A stretch of DNA of 64,000 nucleotides from Antennarius striatus. Taxonomy: Eukaryota; Chordata; Actinopteri; Lophiiformes; Antennariidae. The stretch is from the NCBI RefSeq assembly GCF_040054535.1, contig NC_090795.1:5679501-5743500 (forward strand), in the 5' to 3' direction. Below are positions 37,798 to 49,660 of the stretch, piece by piece; position 1 is the stretch's first letter, and each line of letters starts with the position of its first letter. The notes beneath the pieces were generated by a model. It was not told where the DNA came from. It saw only the letters and a list, made by a program, of their open reading frames with translations, and ran no database searches. Both the position numbers and the translations under genes were made by a program.

Positions 37798-39429
37798 TCT
37801 GTACAAACACTCTGGGATTCAAACAGCTGCATTGGATGAGTGCTATAGCTGAAGGATCAGTCGACACTTGCAGTACGCACAACTTCACAGATGTATTCTG
37901 AGATAAACAAGGCCATAACCTTCCCAGAACAAATGCAAACATACAACTAGACGGTAAAATGACATCTCAGTGGTGCTAAAATAAACTGAAATAAGTGCAA
38001 TAAGTGTCCCCTCCACAAAACTCAAACAGTTCCTATCTCTTTAAACCACTGCCTGGAGATTGCTCATCATAGGGTCAAAGGGCTCGACCCCTTTCACTCA
38101 TTCCTTTGTGACATTTCGTTTTAATCCCAAACTGACAAGCCTCTTAGGACAGATGACTTTCAATCTGCAGAGCATGTGTTTTCCTCGGTTCAAACACATG
38201 GCCTTATACAGTAGCTTCACTCCATTCCTGGGGAACAGCTGTCAGACGTCACATTTCAGTTGATTCCACTTGAGAGCTGTGCCGCTTGTTGCTGCCTCCT
38301 TTACGGTCCATGAAATAACACAGCAGTCCTTTTAGACCCACTGTTCTCATTTATTATGAGTTATTGACTTGATTTTTTTTTACACACTAAATATCTCTGT
38401 GGAACTTACTGCAATGTGCTTCTGGTTGTTTCCTTTTAATTAATAATAGGATTTTTTTTCTCCCTTAAGGGTATGGAGCTTTTTTTTTTTTTTTTTTAAA
38501 GATGTGGGCTACCCTCTTGAGGCAGTAGTGGGAAAAAACAAATACGTTTAATTTGAAATATTGATTATTTTTTATGTATACAAAGAGAATCATTTTTGCA
38601 GGGAAACACAAAACTCCTAACAAAAACTTGAACACAGAACAAAGACCCTACACAATGGGGAGGGGGATGAGAAACGGCGCTTGAAGAGAGATTCATGTGA
38701 TCCAGTGAAGCGCTTGCGGGTGGTGTAATCTGCAGCCGTGTTTCTTCAGAAGCAGGATGGAGGATGCTTACATGGATGCAGCTGATGATGTAGACCTCTT
38801 TGAAACATAACAACAGCATCATTTCCCACAATCTACCATTGCTGAGATCAGTGGGATCCAGAATCGAGCCTGCAACTGGACAGACGCGCTGCAGATCCAA
38901 TGGCGCGGCTCGTTTACGCGCGTCCAAACCCCGAGCGGCCAATCGCATCACGGTATGGGCGGGACTTTCTCTTGTATTCTGATTGAACCCTTCCAGTTTG
39001 TATTAGTTGGACCAGCTTGGGGGAGCAGGAAGAGTTGCAAACCGACCCCTGTACGCCGTAGCCGTGGATACTGCCCATTCACCGCTCCATAAAGGGTAGA
39101 TGTGGAATAATACGAGACGCGCCAAAATCGTGACGGTCTCATTATCTGCGATGCCAACGATCGTTCCCGCCTTGCCTTTATAAGGATGCATGAGAAGGTG
39201 ACTGCGTAGGGATACCTCCGCTGATCATGGACAAACAGGGCGTCTGTAACAATGATCAAGGCTCCTTCTTTTTTGCGTTGAACGCGGGCCACCCACAGAA
39301 TCACCGCAGCGCTCCTTATGGACAATTGAAAGGCTCCTCTCACCCGTCGCTCCTGTGAAGAACGTTGCGCAATGCAGTGAAAACGGGAAAAAAAAAAAAT
39401 CTCGCATGGGATTTGCAATCGGCGGTGAC

Positions 39430-39436
39430 TATATAA
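39430..39436 (+). promoter_or_regulatory. TATA-like element upstream of chst2
   Basis: TATATAA lies 149 bases before the ATG at 39579. If used, transcription would begin near 39460, at about the position of the ATG at 39462, which would favour 39579 or 39705 as the start. Confidence 0.35.
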
Positions 39437-39578
39437 CCTATTAATCGGGTATTCTATTGATGTGTTGGTTGCCGGTGTAGAGGTTGTGTACATTCTGCAG
39501 AACGCGCTCCTGCGCAGTCGATGTAAGCAGCTTTGTCAAGTGGCGAGATCTCTCCCCCCCCCCTCTCTGTGGGCACAG

Positions 39579-40976
39579 ATGAGAGGCAAACAATATCATC
39601 AACCACTGAAGTTGACAGCGCCTTGGGAGAAGGATGCTGGCTTTGGGAGGAAGCTTAAAACCTACAGGAATCATACAAAGATAATAGCACAGCCTGGGAT
39701 CGTGATGAAAGTCCTCCGCAGGAAGAGGATTGTCTTATTCATGGCCTATTTCTTACTGCTGGTCCTCACTATGCTCAACTTGGCCAATTATAAATGGACT
39801 AAAGAGCCACAGCAGTGTAATCATCAGATGAGGAGCACCACATATCAGAGCAGATCTGACATTCGCTTCCTGTACAGGCCCTCGCTGGCTAAAAAGAGGC
39901 AGCTCATCTACGTTCTGACCACCTGGAGGTCGGGCTCCTCCTTTTTCGGGGAGCTTTTTAACCAAAATCCTGAAGTGTTCTTCTTGTATGAGCCCATGTG
40001 GCACATCTGGCAGAAACTCTACCCGGGTGATGCGGTGTCTTTACAAGGGGCAGCCAGAGACATGCTTAGCTCCTTGTACCGCTGTGATCTGTCTGTTTTC
40101 CAACTTTACAACAGCCCCGGGGGCAAGAATTTTACCTCCCTGGGACTATTTGGGGCCACCCTCAACAAAGTGGTGTGCTCCTATCCCCTCTGCTCTGCGT
40201 ACAGGAAGGAGGTGGTTGGAATGGTGGATGATAAGGTGTGTAAAAAGTGCCCCCCTCAGAGCCTTAGATTGTTGGAGGAGGAGTGCCTCAAATATAACAC
40301 CATAGTGATTAAAGGGGTTCGCATTTTGGACGTTAACGTGCTGGCCCCACTCATGGAGGATCCATCTTTAGATTTAAAAGTAATACACCTGGTCAGAGAC
40401 CCTCGGGCTGTGGCTAATTCCAGGATCAAATCCAGACATGGTCTGATTAGGGAGAATTTACAAGTGGTCCGCAGCAGGGATCCTAAACTTCGGCGGATAC
40501 CTTTTGTGGATCCTGGCCACAAAGCGAACAAGAAGGACGGCTCAGACTACCACTCCATAGGAGCCATGGAGGTGATCTGTGACCGCACCTCTAGGACTTT
40601 GAGGTCTGCCTTAAACCCACCCAGCTGGCTGAAGGGGAAGTACATGGCCGTGCGATACGAGGACCTGGTTGAAAACCCAGTGAAGACCTTGCGGAGCATC
40701 TACCCCTTTGCCAACCTCACCACAAACCACGACATTGAGTCTTTTGCGCTGAACATGACCAGCGGCTCCAGCTCCTCCTCAAAGCCATTCATTGTCTCGT
40801 CCAGAAATGCCACACAAGCTGCCAGTGCATGGAGAACAGTGCTCAGCATTCAACAGATCAAACAAGTGGAGGACTACTGCCACCACGCCATGTCGGTTCT
40901 AGGGTACGAAAGAGTCCGAACAGCCGGGGAGGCCAAGGACTTGAGCAAATCACTGCTTACACACTCCAAACTGTGA
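39579..40976 (+). CDS. chst2: carbohydrate (N-acetylglucosamine-6-O) sulfotransferase 2
   Basis: A Golgi type II membrane enzyme that moves sulfate from PAPS to C6 of GlcNAc, for 6-sulfo sialyl-Lewis x and keratan-type glycans. The open frame has no intron; from this ATG it encodes 465 aa. A short basic cytoplasmic part with MKVLRRKR is followed by a membrane anchor at about 51-68 (IVLFMAYFLLLVLTMLNL). The PAPS 5'-phosphosulfate site TTWRSGSS is at 114-121 and the 3'-phosphate site LVRDPRAVANSR starts at 271. There are several N-glycosylation sequons (NFTS, NLTT, NMTS, NATQ). From FFGELFNQNPEVFFLYEP onward it tracks human CHST2. The frame is open back to an ATG at 39462 (504 aa), and an internal ATG at 39705 matches the human short form. 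A C-rich tract ending in CAG just before 39579 resembles a splice acceptor, so the 5' UTR may be spliced. Which of several fish paralogues this is cannot be told. Confidence 0.94.
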   Translation: MRGKQYHQPLKLTAPWEKDAGFGRKLKTYRNHTKIIAQPGIVMKVLRRKRIVLFMAYFLLLVLTMLNLANYKWTKEPQQCNHQMRSTTYQSRSDIRFLYRPSLAKKRQLIYVLTTWRSGSSFFGELFNQNPEVFFLYEPMWHIWQKLYPGDAVSLQGAARDMLSSLYRCDLSVFQLYNSPGGKNFTSLGLFGATLNKVVCSYPLCSAYRKEVVGMVDDKVCKKCPPQSLRLLEEECLKYNTIVIKGVRILDVNVLAPLMEDPSLDLKVIHLVRDPRAVANSRIKSRHGLIRENLQVVRSRDPKLRRIPFVDPGHKANKKDGSDYHSIGAMEVICDRTSRTLRSALNPPSWLKGKYMAVRYEDLVENPVKTLRSIYPFANLTTNHDIESFALNMTSGSSSSSKPFIVSSRNATQAASAWRTVLSIQQIKQVEDYCHHAMSVLGYERVRTAGEAKDLSKSLLTHSKL

Positions 40977-42850
40977 AAATGTACTCACCACCAAAGACTG
41001 ATTAATTTAATTTTCATTTTGCATCGAGTGCCGTTTCCTCTTATTGTGGAATTAAAGCTTTACTTTAAATCAGTATAGGAGGAGCTCCGTTGGCCGCATT
41101 TGGAATGTAACATGTTTCTCTCAGTTGAATTACACTGATATTTGAAGGGACCGCTCCTTTTATACAGGGATATTGGATGTGTTTGACAATGCGAAGGCCT
41201 ACGAATCAAGACTCAATGAAGCGGAAAGGATGAAAAAGAAAACAACAACTGTATAATTACCTTACCATGTTAAAACACTACCAAGTGGAAATTTCGGAGT
41301 TATTTTTGAATGTGCAAAACCTTACAAAAATCATTTTTTTCAGTCTCCATTCTGTCTGTTATAATGAAAATAGTGGATGAAAGAGAAAAATAACTGGTTT
41401 TTAAAAAAAAAGTCATTGCTACTGTTTGTACTATCTGAGGTCAGAGACAATCAATAAATTGGCTCGTTGATGTGCCATAGGTAGCGATGTGATCAGTAGG
41501 CTACATCAGATGGAACAGTAGGAGTAGTTTGTTTGTTTGTTTTTGTCACCAAATCCTCATAGGATGATATCATGCACTATGGACAATGTCATGGCTCGGA
41601 AAACCTGGAAATTCTGTCTCAGTGTCGATGTAAGCAGTCTGTTCTACCATTTCAAATGTTTACAAATGCTTGCTCTTATAAAAAACACACAGTCTGGGAA
41701 ATGTTGCATTGAGTAAAGTTCACAGTCAACAAGACGGTTTATGAAGTTTTGATTTTACAACCAGCACTGCTGCACATTATTATCAAGTCATGGTTAACTA
41801 AAACTCCACCCAGGCAGCTCAGTTTCCTCCATTTATGCTTTTGGCCTTTAAGAAACAGTCCCATGACAGTTTGAGCCTCATCATACGACTCCTTTACTGT
41901 GAAAATCTGCTTCTAGGAGATAGATGAATATAAAAAAGTCATTCTTAGTTTTTTTGTACTAGTGATTCTTTCTTTCAGGATCTACATTAGTAAGTGTTGA
42001 AGATACATCTTGTTTATTAAGGAATGGATGTTCCTTAAGCCCTATAAATATAAACTGTCCAGTTCATCAGATCTGGAATATTACCTAAATACAGCTCTGA
42101 CTATGATGTGTTGTAGATTTTATGGGGATTTCATTGTATTTTTTTTCACTAAGCATTGTTGGCATTATCTAAAAGCTTACAATTTCCCCTATCCCATAAG
42201 AATCCATCAACACATTTCTTGATCCAGATGATGATTCAAATCATCGGCAAAATCAATATCTAAACTTTTTCATGGTTTTAAATTATTCTGCTAAAAAAAA
42301 CAAAAGAGAGAAAAACACAACCTCTCCCATTGAGGTGTAAAACTTCCTAAGCACCAAATCTCTGGTCCCCAAAGTTCTTTTAAAATGCATCAAGTCAAAG
42401 AAAGTTTGCAACAAAAAAGCTGCTAAAACATTCATTTTTTAATGACCTCTAGCTTTTTAAAGAGTGACCTCTTTTAGACATTGCGATGCACAATCTTATT
42501 TCAGTGCATTATCAGTCACATTGATGTCTCATCATTTGAGAAACCTGCTGGTATAATGTACGAGCATCATTCCATTATCTACACAACTTAAAGGTGCCCT
42601 GTGAACGTTTCCTTCACGTCTCTGAGGTCTGACTGACATGAGAATGCAAAGGCAATGCAAATCCTCCTGCAAAATTTGCAGCCCACCTTGTTTCAGTCAG
42701 TTTTCTCTGCATTTACCTGTTTATTCTCGTCCTTCTCGACGCTCGATTCCAGCAGATCAGTGAAATATTGTAAATCATTGTCAGAGGGTGTATCCTTATT
42801 ATCCACATCCATGTACATGCAATAAAAGCATTGCTTTGTAAAATTAGGAA
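40977..42850 (+). other. chst2 3' UTR (extent uncertain)
   Basis: AT-rich sequence after the chst2 stop with candidate AATAAA signals at 41453-41458 and 42821-42826. Either could end the transcript. No other gene is seen. Confidence 0.5.
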
Positions 42851-45800
42851 TGGTCAGAACTCCACAGGGTAAAAATTAGATTCATAACAGTTAAAAATTC
42901 TGTATACTTCACACGTCAAGCCTTATAATTAGTCATTTGAGAGCACAATCTTAAACATAACAGAAATGGGGCTGAAATACATTCACTGAGTACGCTCACA
43001 TTAAATGATATCTATTTAACATTATAGAAGAAAACGAACAAAAATAAAGATCTTGTGTTATTAGAGGTGTGGGTTGCTGAAGTTAAAGGTGCACTTCAAT
43101 AAATCAAATGTTTTTGTGACTCTCAAAGCATCCAATAATTACACTTGGAAAGCTCGACCCACTAAAAAGTTGGAAGGGCTTGTGAACAGTAACATTTTAT
43201 TTCTCTTCCTGTAAAGAGACAGATACTGTAACTAGTGGGCACACAGCAGCGACCAGCTCTCAATGAAAACATTTTAGCTGAGGTTTGTGGTTCACCAGAT
43301 TCATTTCTGGAAGGAGACAATTCCATTTGGGTTTTCAAATGTCATATTTGAATGTTTGGGTAATTTGCACATCAATGACCAAATGCATAAAAATTTTAGT
43401 TGATAAATGTTGGTGATAACATCGAACCTCAGTATGGCACCAAAACCTGTAAGAGACTGAATTGCATGGAAGAGGTTTAGTTTTCAAACATCAGCTTAAA
43501 CAAAATCCTGTGAGAACAGAAACATTCCAGAAATGCAGCCATGCATCCACAACATCAATAAGGTCCTCATTTCAAGGACAATGGTTTTATTTATATGGGA
43601 GAAACAGTTTATGGGATTCCAAAGTCTAACCTTCACCTTGGAGTCACACAACCTGCTTCACACACCAATGAGACTCTGAGCTTTGAGTTGCTATACTTCA
43701 AGAAGAATTCAAACAATATTCAAAAACAATGCAAATATTTCTTTTTAATAAGGATTCAAATGAAAAGATTTGTACTCTGATTCTGAGTCCTCATGAGCAA
43801 TTTCCCCAAAAGTTCAAAACCAAGAAGTTATGTAACCAAGTAGCTTTTACTCTAGCAACAAATATTTAACTTTATTTTCACCAGAAGTCCTCCGTTATAA
43901 TGCATGCACATCCACGCATGTTGTTTGTTTGACTTCAGGCTCAGTACAGGATTAATCATTCTATTTAAGCACAGCCAAGGAAATCATCAGCAGAGCTCAC
44001 ACAAGGCGCATTGGCCTTTGTAATTGTTTTTCTCCCTCTGAGAATGTGTGTGTTTGCATGCATGTCGACGCGAGGGGGTTGCATGACCTTTCTGGAGCTA
44101 TTGTTACGCTGACTCCAGTCGGCTCCTCTCAGATGCCCTCAGTCAGTGACCCCGTTCATTCTGGGAGGCATGAGCTTCAGCCTCAGGGCAAGAGAGGCTG
44201 ATAAGCCGGGGTTAGAAGGGAGTCCTGGAGCGCTACAGCCAAAGGCGCAGGTCTCCCTCCAGCATGTCTTAATGGTTCATCCAGAATCACCTCTTACAAA
44301 AACGAGCTGGCTCTGTTCCCTCCTGCGTCAGAGACTTCTGGTTCAATCCTGCACAGATGCTCTTCGTCCTGAATAACAAATGGAAAATTATAGTCAATGG
44401 GTTTAATTTCTGTCTGGTCTCTGATGATGTGCACAGTGTGCAATAGCACAGAGGTCTTACCTTATGAACACGGAGAGTCTGTCAAAAAAAACCCCTCCAC
44501 ATCAGCGAAGTCGGTCAGCGGAGGAGCACAATGTGTCAGCAGCGCCTGTAGATATCGGTGACCTTGATAGGAGGGCAAAACGCTGGTTCAAAGGTGTGGA
44601 GGTGTCGATGACTGAGAGCAGGAGTGGAAATATGTTTCGAGCCTTGTCTAAACCCGTGTTCGGGTCTCCAAGTAATGGTTGTAATAGTACGAGAAAAATA
44701 TAAACATGAAATACAGTAGGGAAAGGAAAGCCAGATCAATAAAACTGTTTTTTTTTTTAAATATATGGAATCTACATGAAGTGATATTGAAATGACGGAC
44801 ACCTATCTTTTATTTTCAGCATCATATTTCTCTAATAAGACCACTGTCATCATCAGCTTACCGTCATTCAAATGCCAGGAGATTTTTTTTTTTTCTCAAC
44901 ACAACATACTGCAGTGTGAGCAGGATATTAGTCATTTGAGCTTTAGGTGCTTGTGCTATTTTTGTTCCAAATTGCTAAGTTGTTAGCGTATTTAATATAA
45001 ATGCAACAGCTCCGATCTGCTGCTGTCTTAAACAATAAAAGCTCACAATAAAATAAGCGATGAAAAGAGACTTTCAAGGAGGGAGCTGCTTGATGGAGAT
45101 AAAAAATTACTCGGAGTAAAAGGGGGTGTTATCTTGTTTCAGCCAAAATGGGTCAGTCTCCCACTTGATTGTGTCTGCAGGCAAGGTCAGACCTGGTTTA
45201 TAAATGTGTTTAAGTGATGATAACATGCAGTACAAGCTAGAATATTTCTAATTAGCATTGCAAGCAGGAGTAGAGAGGACTGGTTTTGGAGGCCAGATGC
45301 TGGGTAAAAGTTCTCTGGGGCTGTTGTGTGCTCAGAGCTACAAATTGTGATTGCAGGTAATCATTTGCTAATAAAAAGAAATATTAAACATCTGACGCTT
45401 ATTTTCAGCACACGGCGTGACAGCCGATCATGTAATAAATACACTTCCATCTGTATCTCCTCCATTATCAACCCTGCAAAATGGCAGCACATATATGAGC
45501 CTTTAGCTGCAAGCTTTTCTCTGATGATTAATAATTATTCTTCTTCAAGTGTTCACTATGCTTTTCCCCGCACCTTTGAAAAATACAAAACATTACTTAA
45601 CAGTGCTGAAATTTCTAGATGACAGCAATCTTTTGCACTTCAGAACCCATGAGGAATAGTGGCATGAGCACTAAAAAAACTAAAAAAACAAGCAAGATTT
45701 ATTTAGAAATATCCCAAATGAGGAGAAGAGGGCAAGACAAGAAGTGGGGGTAACAAGATGTAGAAAAGGGTGGATAATGACTTTCTCGGTTCCTGCAGAA

Positions 45801-45904
45801 GTTATGGAGCAGGGGTCCTTGTTCTATGCTGGCATAATGCTAGACAGTAAAGATAATTATAACTTCTGGAACTCCTTTCTGCCATACAGTGGTGTCAGGT
45901 CGTT

Positions 45905-45907
<3 letters not shown>

Positions 45908-45941
<34 letters not shown>
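45908..45941. repeat. (TG)n microsatellite
   Basis: Seventeen TG units without interruption. Confidence 0.95.
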
Positions 45942-46550
45942 TGAGGTGCTGAGTGTGTGTGGAGGTAGACGCCCAACTGCCGCTTCAGCTGTCCTGGCAG
46001 CGAGCTCATTTCCTTCCTACATGTCCCACACATCACCTTTTCCTGACCTCCAATCAGCAGAGGAAACGTAATGAGTACATTTACTCAACTGCATTACTTT
46101 TTTTTTTTTTTTTTTTTAACTTTAAAGGCGTTTCCATTTCCATTTTATGCTAATAAAAGTGAACCAAAGATCATTTCCACACCAAAACGAAGGGGGATGA
46201 ATGAAATAGACTGTCTGCATTCAAAAAGAATAACTTAAGAGATGATTGACTGAATCATTTTATTTCGTTAGTTATTTTCTGTAAAATCAGTGTGGGTTTT
46301 GTCCCCTGTAACCATTTTTAGCACATGCAGTCAAGTTATTTCTAATCAAAGAAAATAATTTGTTTGGATTTGTCTCCAGTTTGACATGTTAAGGAATAAG
46401 TTCATTCCCTCTCTTGCAAGGAATTAGACGAAATGGTCAATAAATATATTTTCTTGTCTTTTAAATATACACAGCTAGCAGACAGTTATGTTATTTTAGC
46501 AAAAAACTATCCAAAGGTTTTCTACTCCACCAGCGACAGTTATAGGCTGC

Positions 46551-46551
<1 letters not shown>

Positions 46552-46586
<35 letters not shown>
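46552..46586. repeat. (TG)n microsatellite
   Basis: About seventeen TG units, just before the LINE-like fragment at 46.64 kb. Confidence 0.95.
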
Positions 46587-46639
46587 TGCAAGATATCTCA
46601 TGAGGTTTTCGACAGATTTTGATTAAATTGTGTGAGGGG

Positions 46640-46872
46640 TGGAAAGAATCAATCAAGTTTTGAGGCATGTAGGGGAACATGAAGTGGATTCTGGATTATT
46701 TAACAGGGTGTGAAAGGGCCTTGTTTGCTGATCATAATCTGGATGGATTGAAATGTGTTTTGGGTCACAGTACAGTAACGGGGTTGGATGGAGACATGGG
46801 GCTCGCATCAATATGTAGAAAAATAATGCAGATATGGAATCTAATTTCCCTACGGGGATAATAAACAGTAAG
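46640..46872 (+). mobile_element. possible LINE 3' fragment
   Basis: A 60-codon open frame beginning MKWILDYLTG resembles the RT palm region of some fish LINEs. It is followed by TTTCCCTACGGGGATAATAAA, a 3' end typical of dispersed fish retroposons. Clade uncertain. Confidence 0.4.
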
Positions 46873-48159
46873 TCTTCTTCTTCATTCAAACGGATTTCAT
46901 TTATCTTTAAAAGTTATATGCTGCAGAAAAAGTGACTCACCACTGTGGAAAATCGTATTTCTGTTAATACAAAATCAAGGTCAGTTCTTCAAGGTCAGTA
47001 AACTGTATAATAATATTTTCTTGTACTGTTTTGTGAGGAAACCGTTACCAGAGGCACTGCATGCTCTCAGAATTTATACTTACAATTATTTAGTATAAAC
47101 TGAACTTAGCTAAGCTAAGTGATGCTACTTCTAGCTTTCAGAATGACATAAATCCTAAATTTACCCTAAATACTGAGTGGTTGTCGTTCAACATCTCAGA
47201 CTGTCACACATCTATGGATGACTTTGGTTTCATTTGACTTCTCCTCTATGTTTCAGAGCCAACTTCCTGTTTCATTGCATTTATTTGACCACTCCAGGTA
47301 CTAGCTATCATTTCCCCAAGGTGTAACCCATGTTACACCGCTGTAAATGATGAAATACCATAATAACGGGAAAGATTTAGACAGAAGGTATGAGGCTTCG
47401 TAGGCCCTTTTAACGTGGCTGGCCTCTGGAATGCCGGAGTAAAATCTAAAATACAGGTTTCCAGGTTTCCCAAGAATTGCTGTCTTTAACCTCCCCCCAC
47501 CAGAAGGAAAGCTCAAACAGGCTCTGATGTCTTGTCAGAATCAACGTTTAAGAGAAAAGTGTTAAATCCAGGCTGGGAGGCTGGGAGGGAAACAATTAAG
47601 ATGGCAGCTGTATGGCGTGCTTTCGGGATGGGACTCCGATGAGCAGGATTCGTGCCGAGGCTCCTCTCACCTGGTCCACATCAAAGCTTCTCCATTATAG
47701 GTTTTTTCCATCAATGGGAGACAATGGTCTGCACCTTTCATCCTGCTCACGGCTTCTCTCATCGTCCCTCTCTCCTTCACATTCACAGGATGCACGGACA
47801 CACATTCTCTCAAATGTGCTAATCCAGCTGCCGCATAGATTTTAACCATACTCAAAGGGTACGAGAATGCTGTGGTCACTATGGTTACAAAGACTGCAAA
47901 GTTTTGTTGTGAAGAAGTGTCAAAAGTTGAACCTGGTTATGTCCAAATAGAACTTTTTTTCCCCTTATACTTAAAATACTTTGGGTATTTTATGAAGGGT
48001 TAAACAAAAAAGGGTTAAACCAAATGAAATAGCTTTCATTGACGTCCACAGAGAAAACTGAAGCAATACAATGGCAGAAATAAATAAGATGAATACGAAG
48101 CATAATTAAACTGCACATGCAACGACTCCCCTCTCTCTCTCTCTCTCGGTTCTTTACTG

Positions 48160-48262
48160 TTTTTTTTACAGCCTGTGGGTCTGAGAGGACTGTAATTTCT
48201 TCTGTGCTGTATGTAGTGCATATATGGTACATTTGACAATAAAGTTGACTTTGACTTTTTAA
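48160..48262 (+). mobile_element. probable retroposon 3' tail
   Basis: TGACAATAAAGTTGACTTTGACTTT is a tail I recognise from many fish loci. The body of the element is not recognisable. Confidence 0.35.
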
Positions 48263-49089
48263 AAAAAACCTCTATAACAAGAAATAAAGCATATGAACAC
48301 TAACTTACATGCATATGTGTGTGCGTGTTCATCCACTGGGAGATACAGTAGTACCTTTACGTACTGTAAGAGTGCCTAGACATACAGGTTTTTTTCGGCT
48401 CATACTTTTGTTCAACATACTAGTGAAAATCCCAGAAATTACTAGCTCTGTCACGCAACGAATCAAACTTGTATCTCCCGGTACTGCTGTATTAGCATCG
48501 TCCAACTCCATGCAAGTAAAACATGTCCATTAGTGACCATTAGAAGTGATGAGAGGTGGATTTTTTTCTCCATGATGTTGATCTGTCTAGACCGAGTTCA
48601 GTATGTATTGTCACAGTTTCATCCCCATCACTTTCTCACTAGATTCCAGCATTTTTAATGAATAATAAAATATTTCATGAATAATAAAACCCTCACTGGT
48701 TGAACTCTCCTGAATTCAAAGCATCCTTCCACAAAGAATAAGAGGTTATTTCTTTTGAACAGTAATTGTGCAGGCAGCACTGAGAAAATTTATGTTTGAA
48801 TCAATGTTCTCAGAAGGCCGGCGACAAGCCGTGCTGTGTAAAATAACCGAAGGACACCCGGTCAAATCAGCGCCATTCTTTACATAGATTTTGGAATTAA
48901 ATGACATGCACATTTTTTGCTTCAAGGCCTCAATTGAAAATGGGTTTGATTTGAAACTTTTAGCCGAATCCTCCTCAGAGAACAACAAAATTTAGTGAAA
49001 TGGTAATACATCGTCAGGCTACAGAGACTGGTGCAGGAGTGTTCAGGCTTGGTGAATGTATGCAGTCTACTGAGTTCCAGTTTATTCTG

Positions 49090-49660
49090 AATCACATCCA
49101 TCCATTCATCTGTCTTCCACTGCTTATCCGGTGTCGTGTCGCGTGGGCAGCAGCTTCAACAGGGAGCCTCAAACTTCCCTTTACCCAGCCACATCCACCA
49201 GCTCTGACTGGGAGATCCCAAGGCGTTCCTAGGACAGTGTTGAGATATCATCCCTCCACCTGGTCCTGCGTCTGCCCCGAGGTCTCATTGCCGATGTGTG
49301 CATTGAAATCCTCTAAAAGAACAATGGAGTCCCCCACAGGGACCCCGTGAAGGACCTCATTTAGGGACTCCAAGAAGGCTGAATACTCCGAGCTGCTATT
49401 TGGTGCATATGCACAACAGTTTTCCCTCCCACAGCCTGAAGGCGTAGGGAGGCGACCCTCTCATCCACTGGGGTAAATTCCAACATAGCGACGCTCAGCC
49501 GGGGGCTTGTGACTATCCCCACACCCGCCCTTCGCCTCCCACCTGACGCAACTCCAGAGTAAAACAAGATCCAACCCCTATCCAGGAGTTTGGATCCAGA
49601 ACCGAGGCTGTGCGTGGAGGTAAGCCCCGCCAGATCCAACTGTAATTGCCTTGGATGACC
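49090..49660 (-). mobile_element. internally deleted non-LTR retrotransposon (endonuclease joined to RT C terminus)
   Basis: On the - strand, the part from about 49640 to 49290 encodes an apurinic-type endonuclease fragment: [34 protein letters not shown], and [18 protein letters not shown] (catalytic motif normally GDFNAH). From about 49288 to 49120 it continues as [26 protein letters not shown], the end of an RT ORF, with several stops. The RT core is missing. The outer end CATCCATCCATTCATC is the reverse of the usual ATGG-repeat tail. Confidence 0.8.

Larger units (their letters stand above)
42851..49089. other. gene desert, first part
   Basis: No exon recognised. It contains TG microsatellites, a LINE-like fragment at 46640-46872 and a repeat tail near 48160-48260. 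A stretch at about 43980-44360 is GC-richer than its surroundings but has no clear coding sense. Confidence 0.6.

Noticed and set aside
38948-39493. 181-codon open frame on the - strand upstream of chst2
   Set aside because: No recognisable domain, lies over the GC-richer chst2 promoter region, and its composition looks like chance reading of non-coding DNA.
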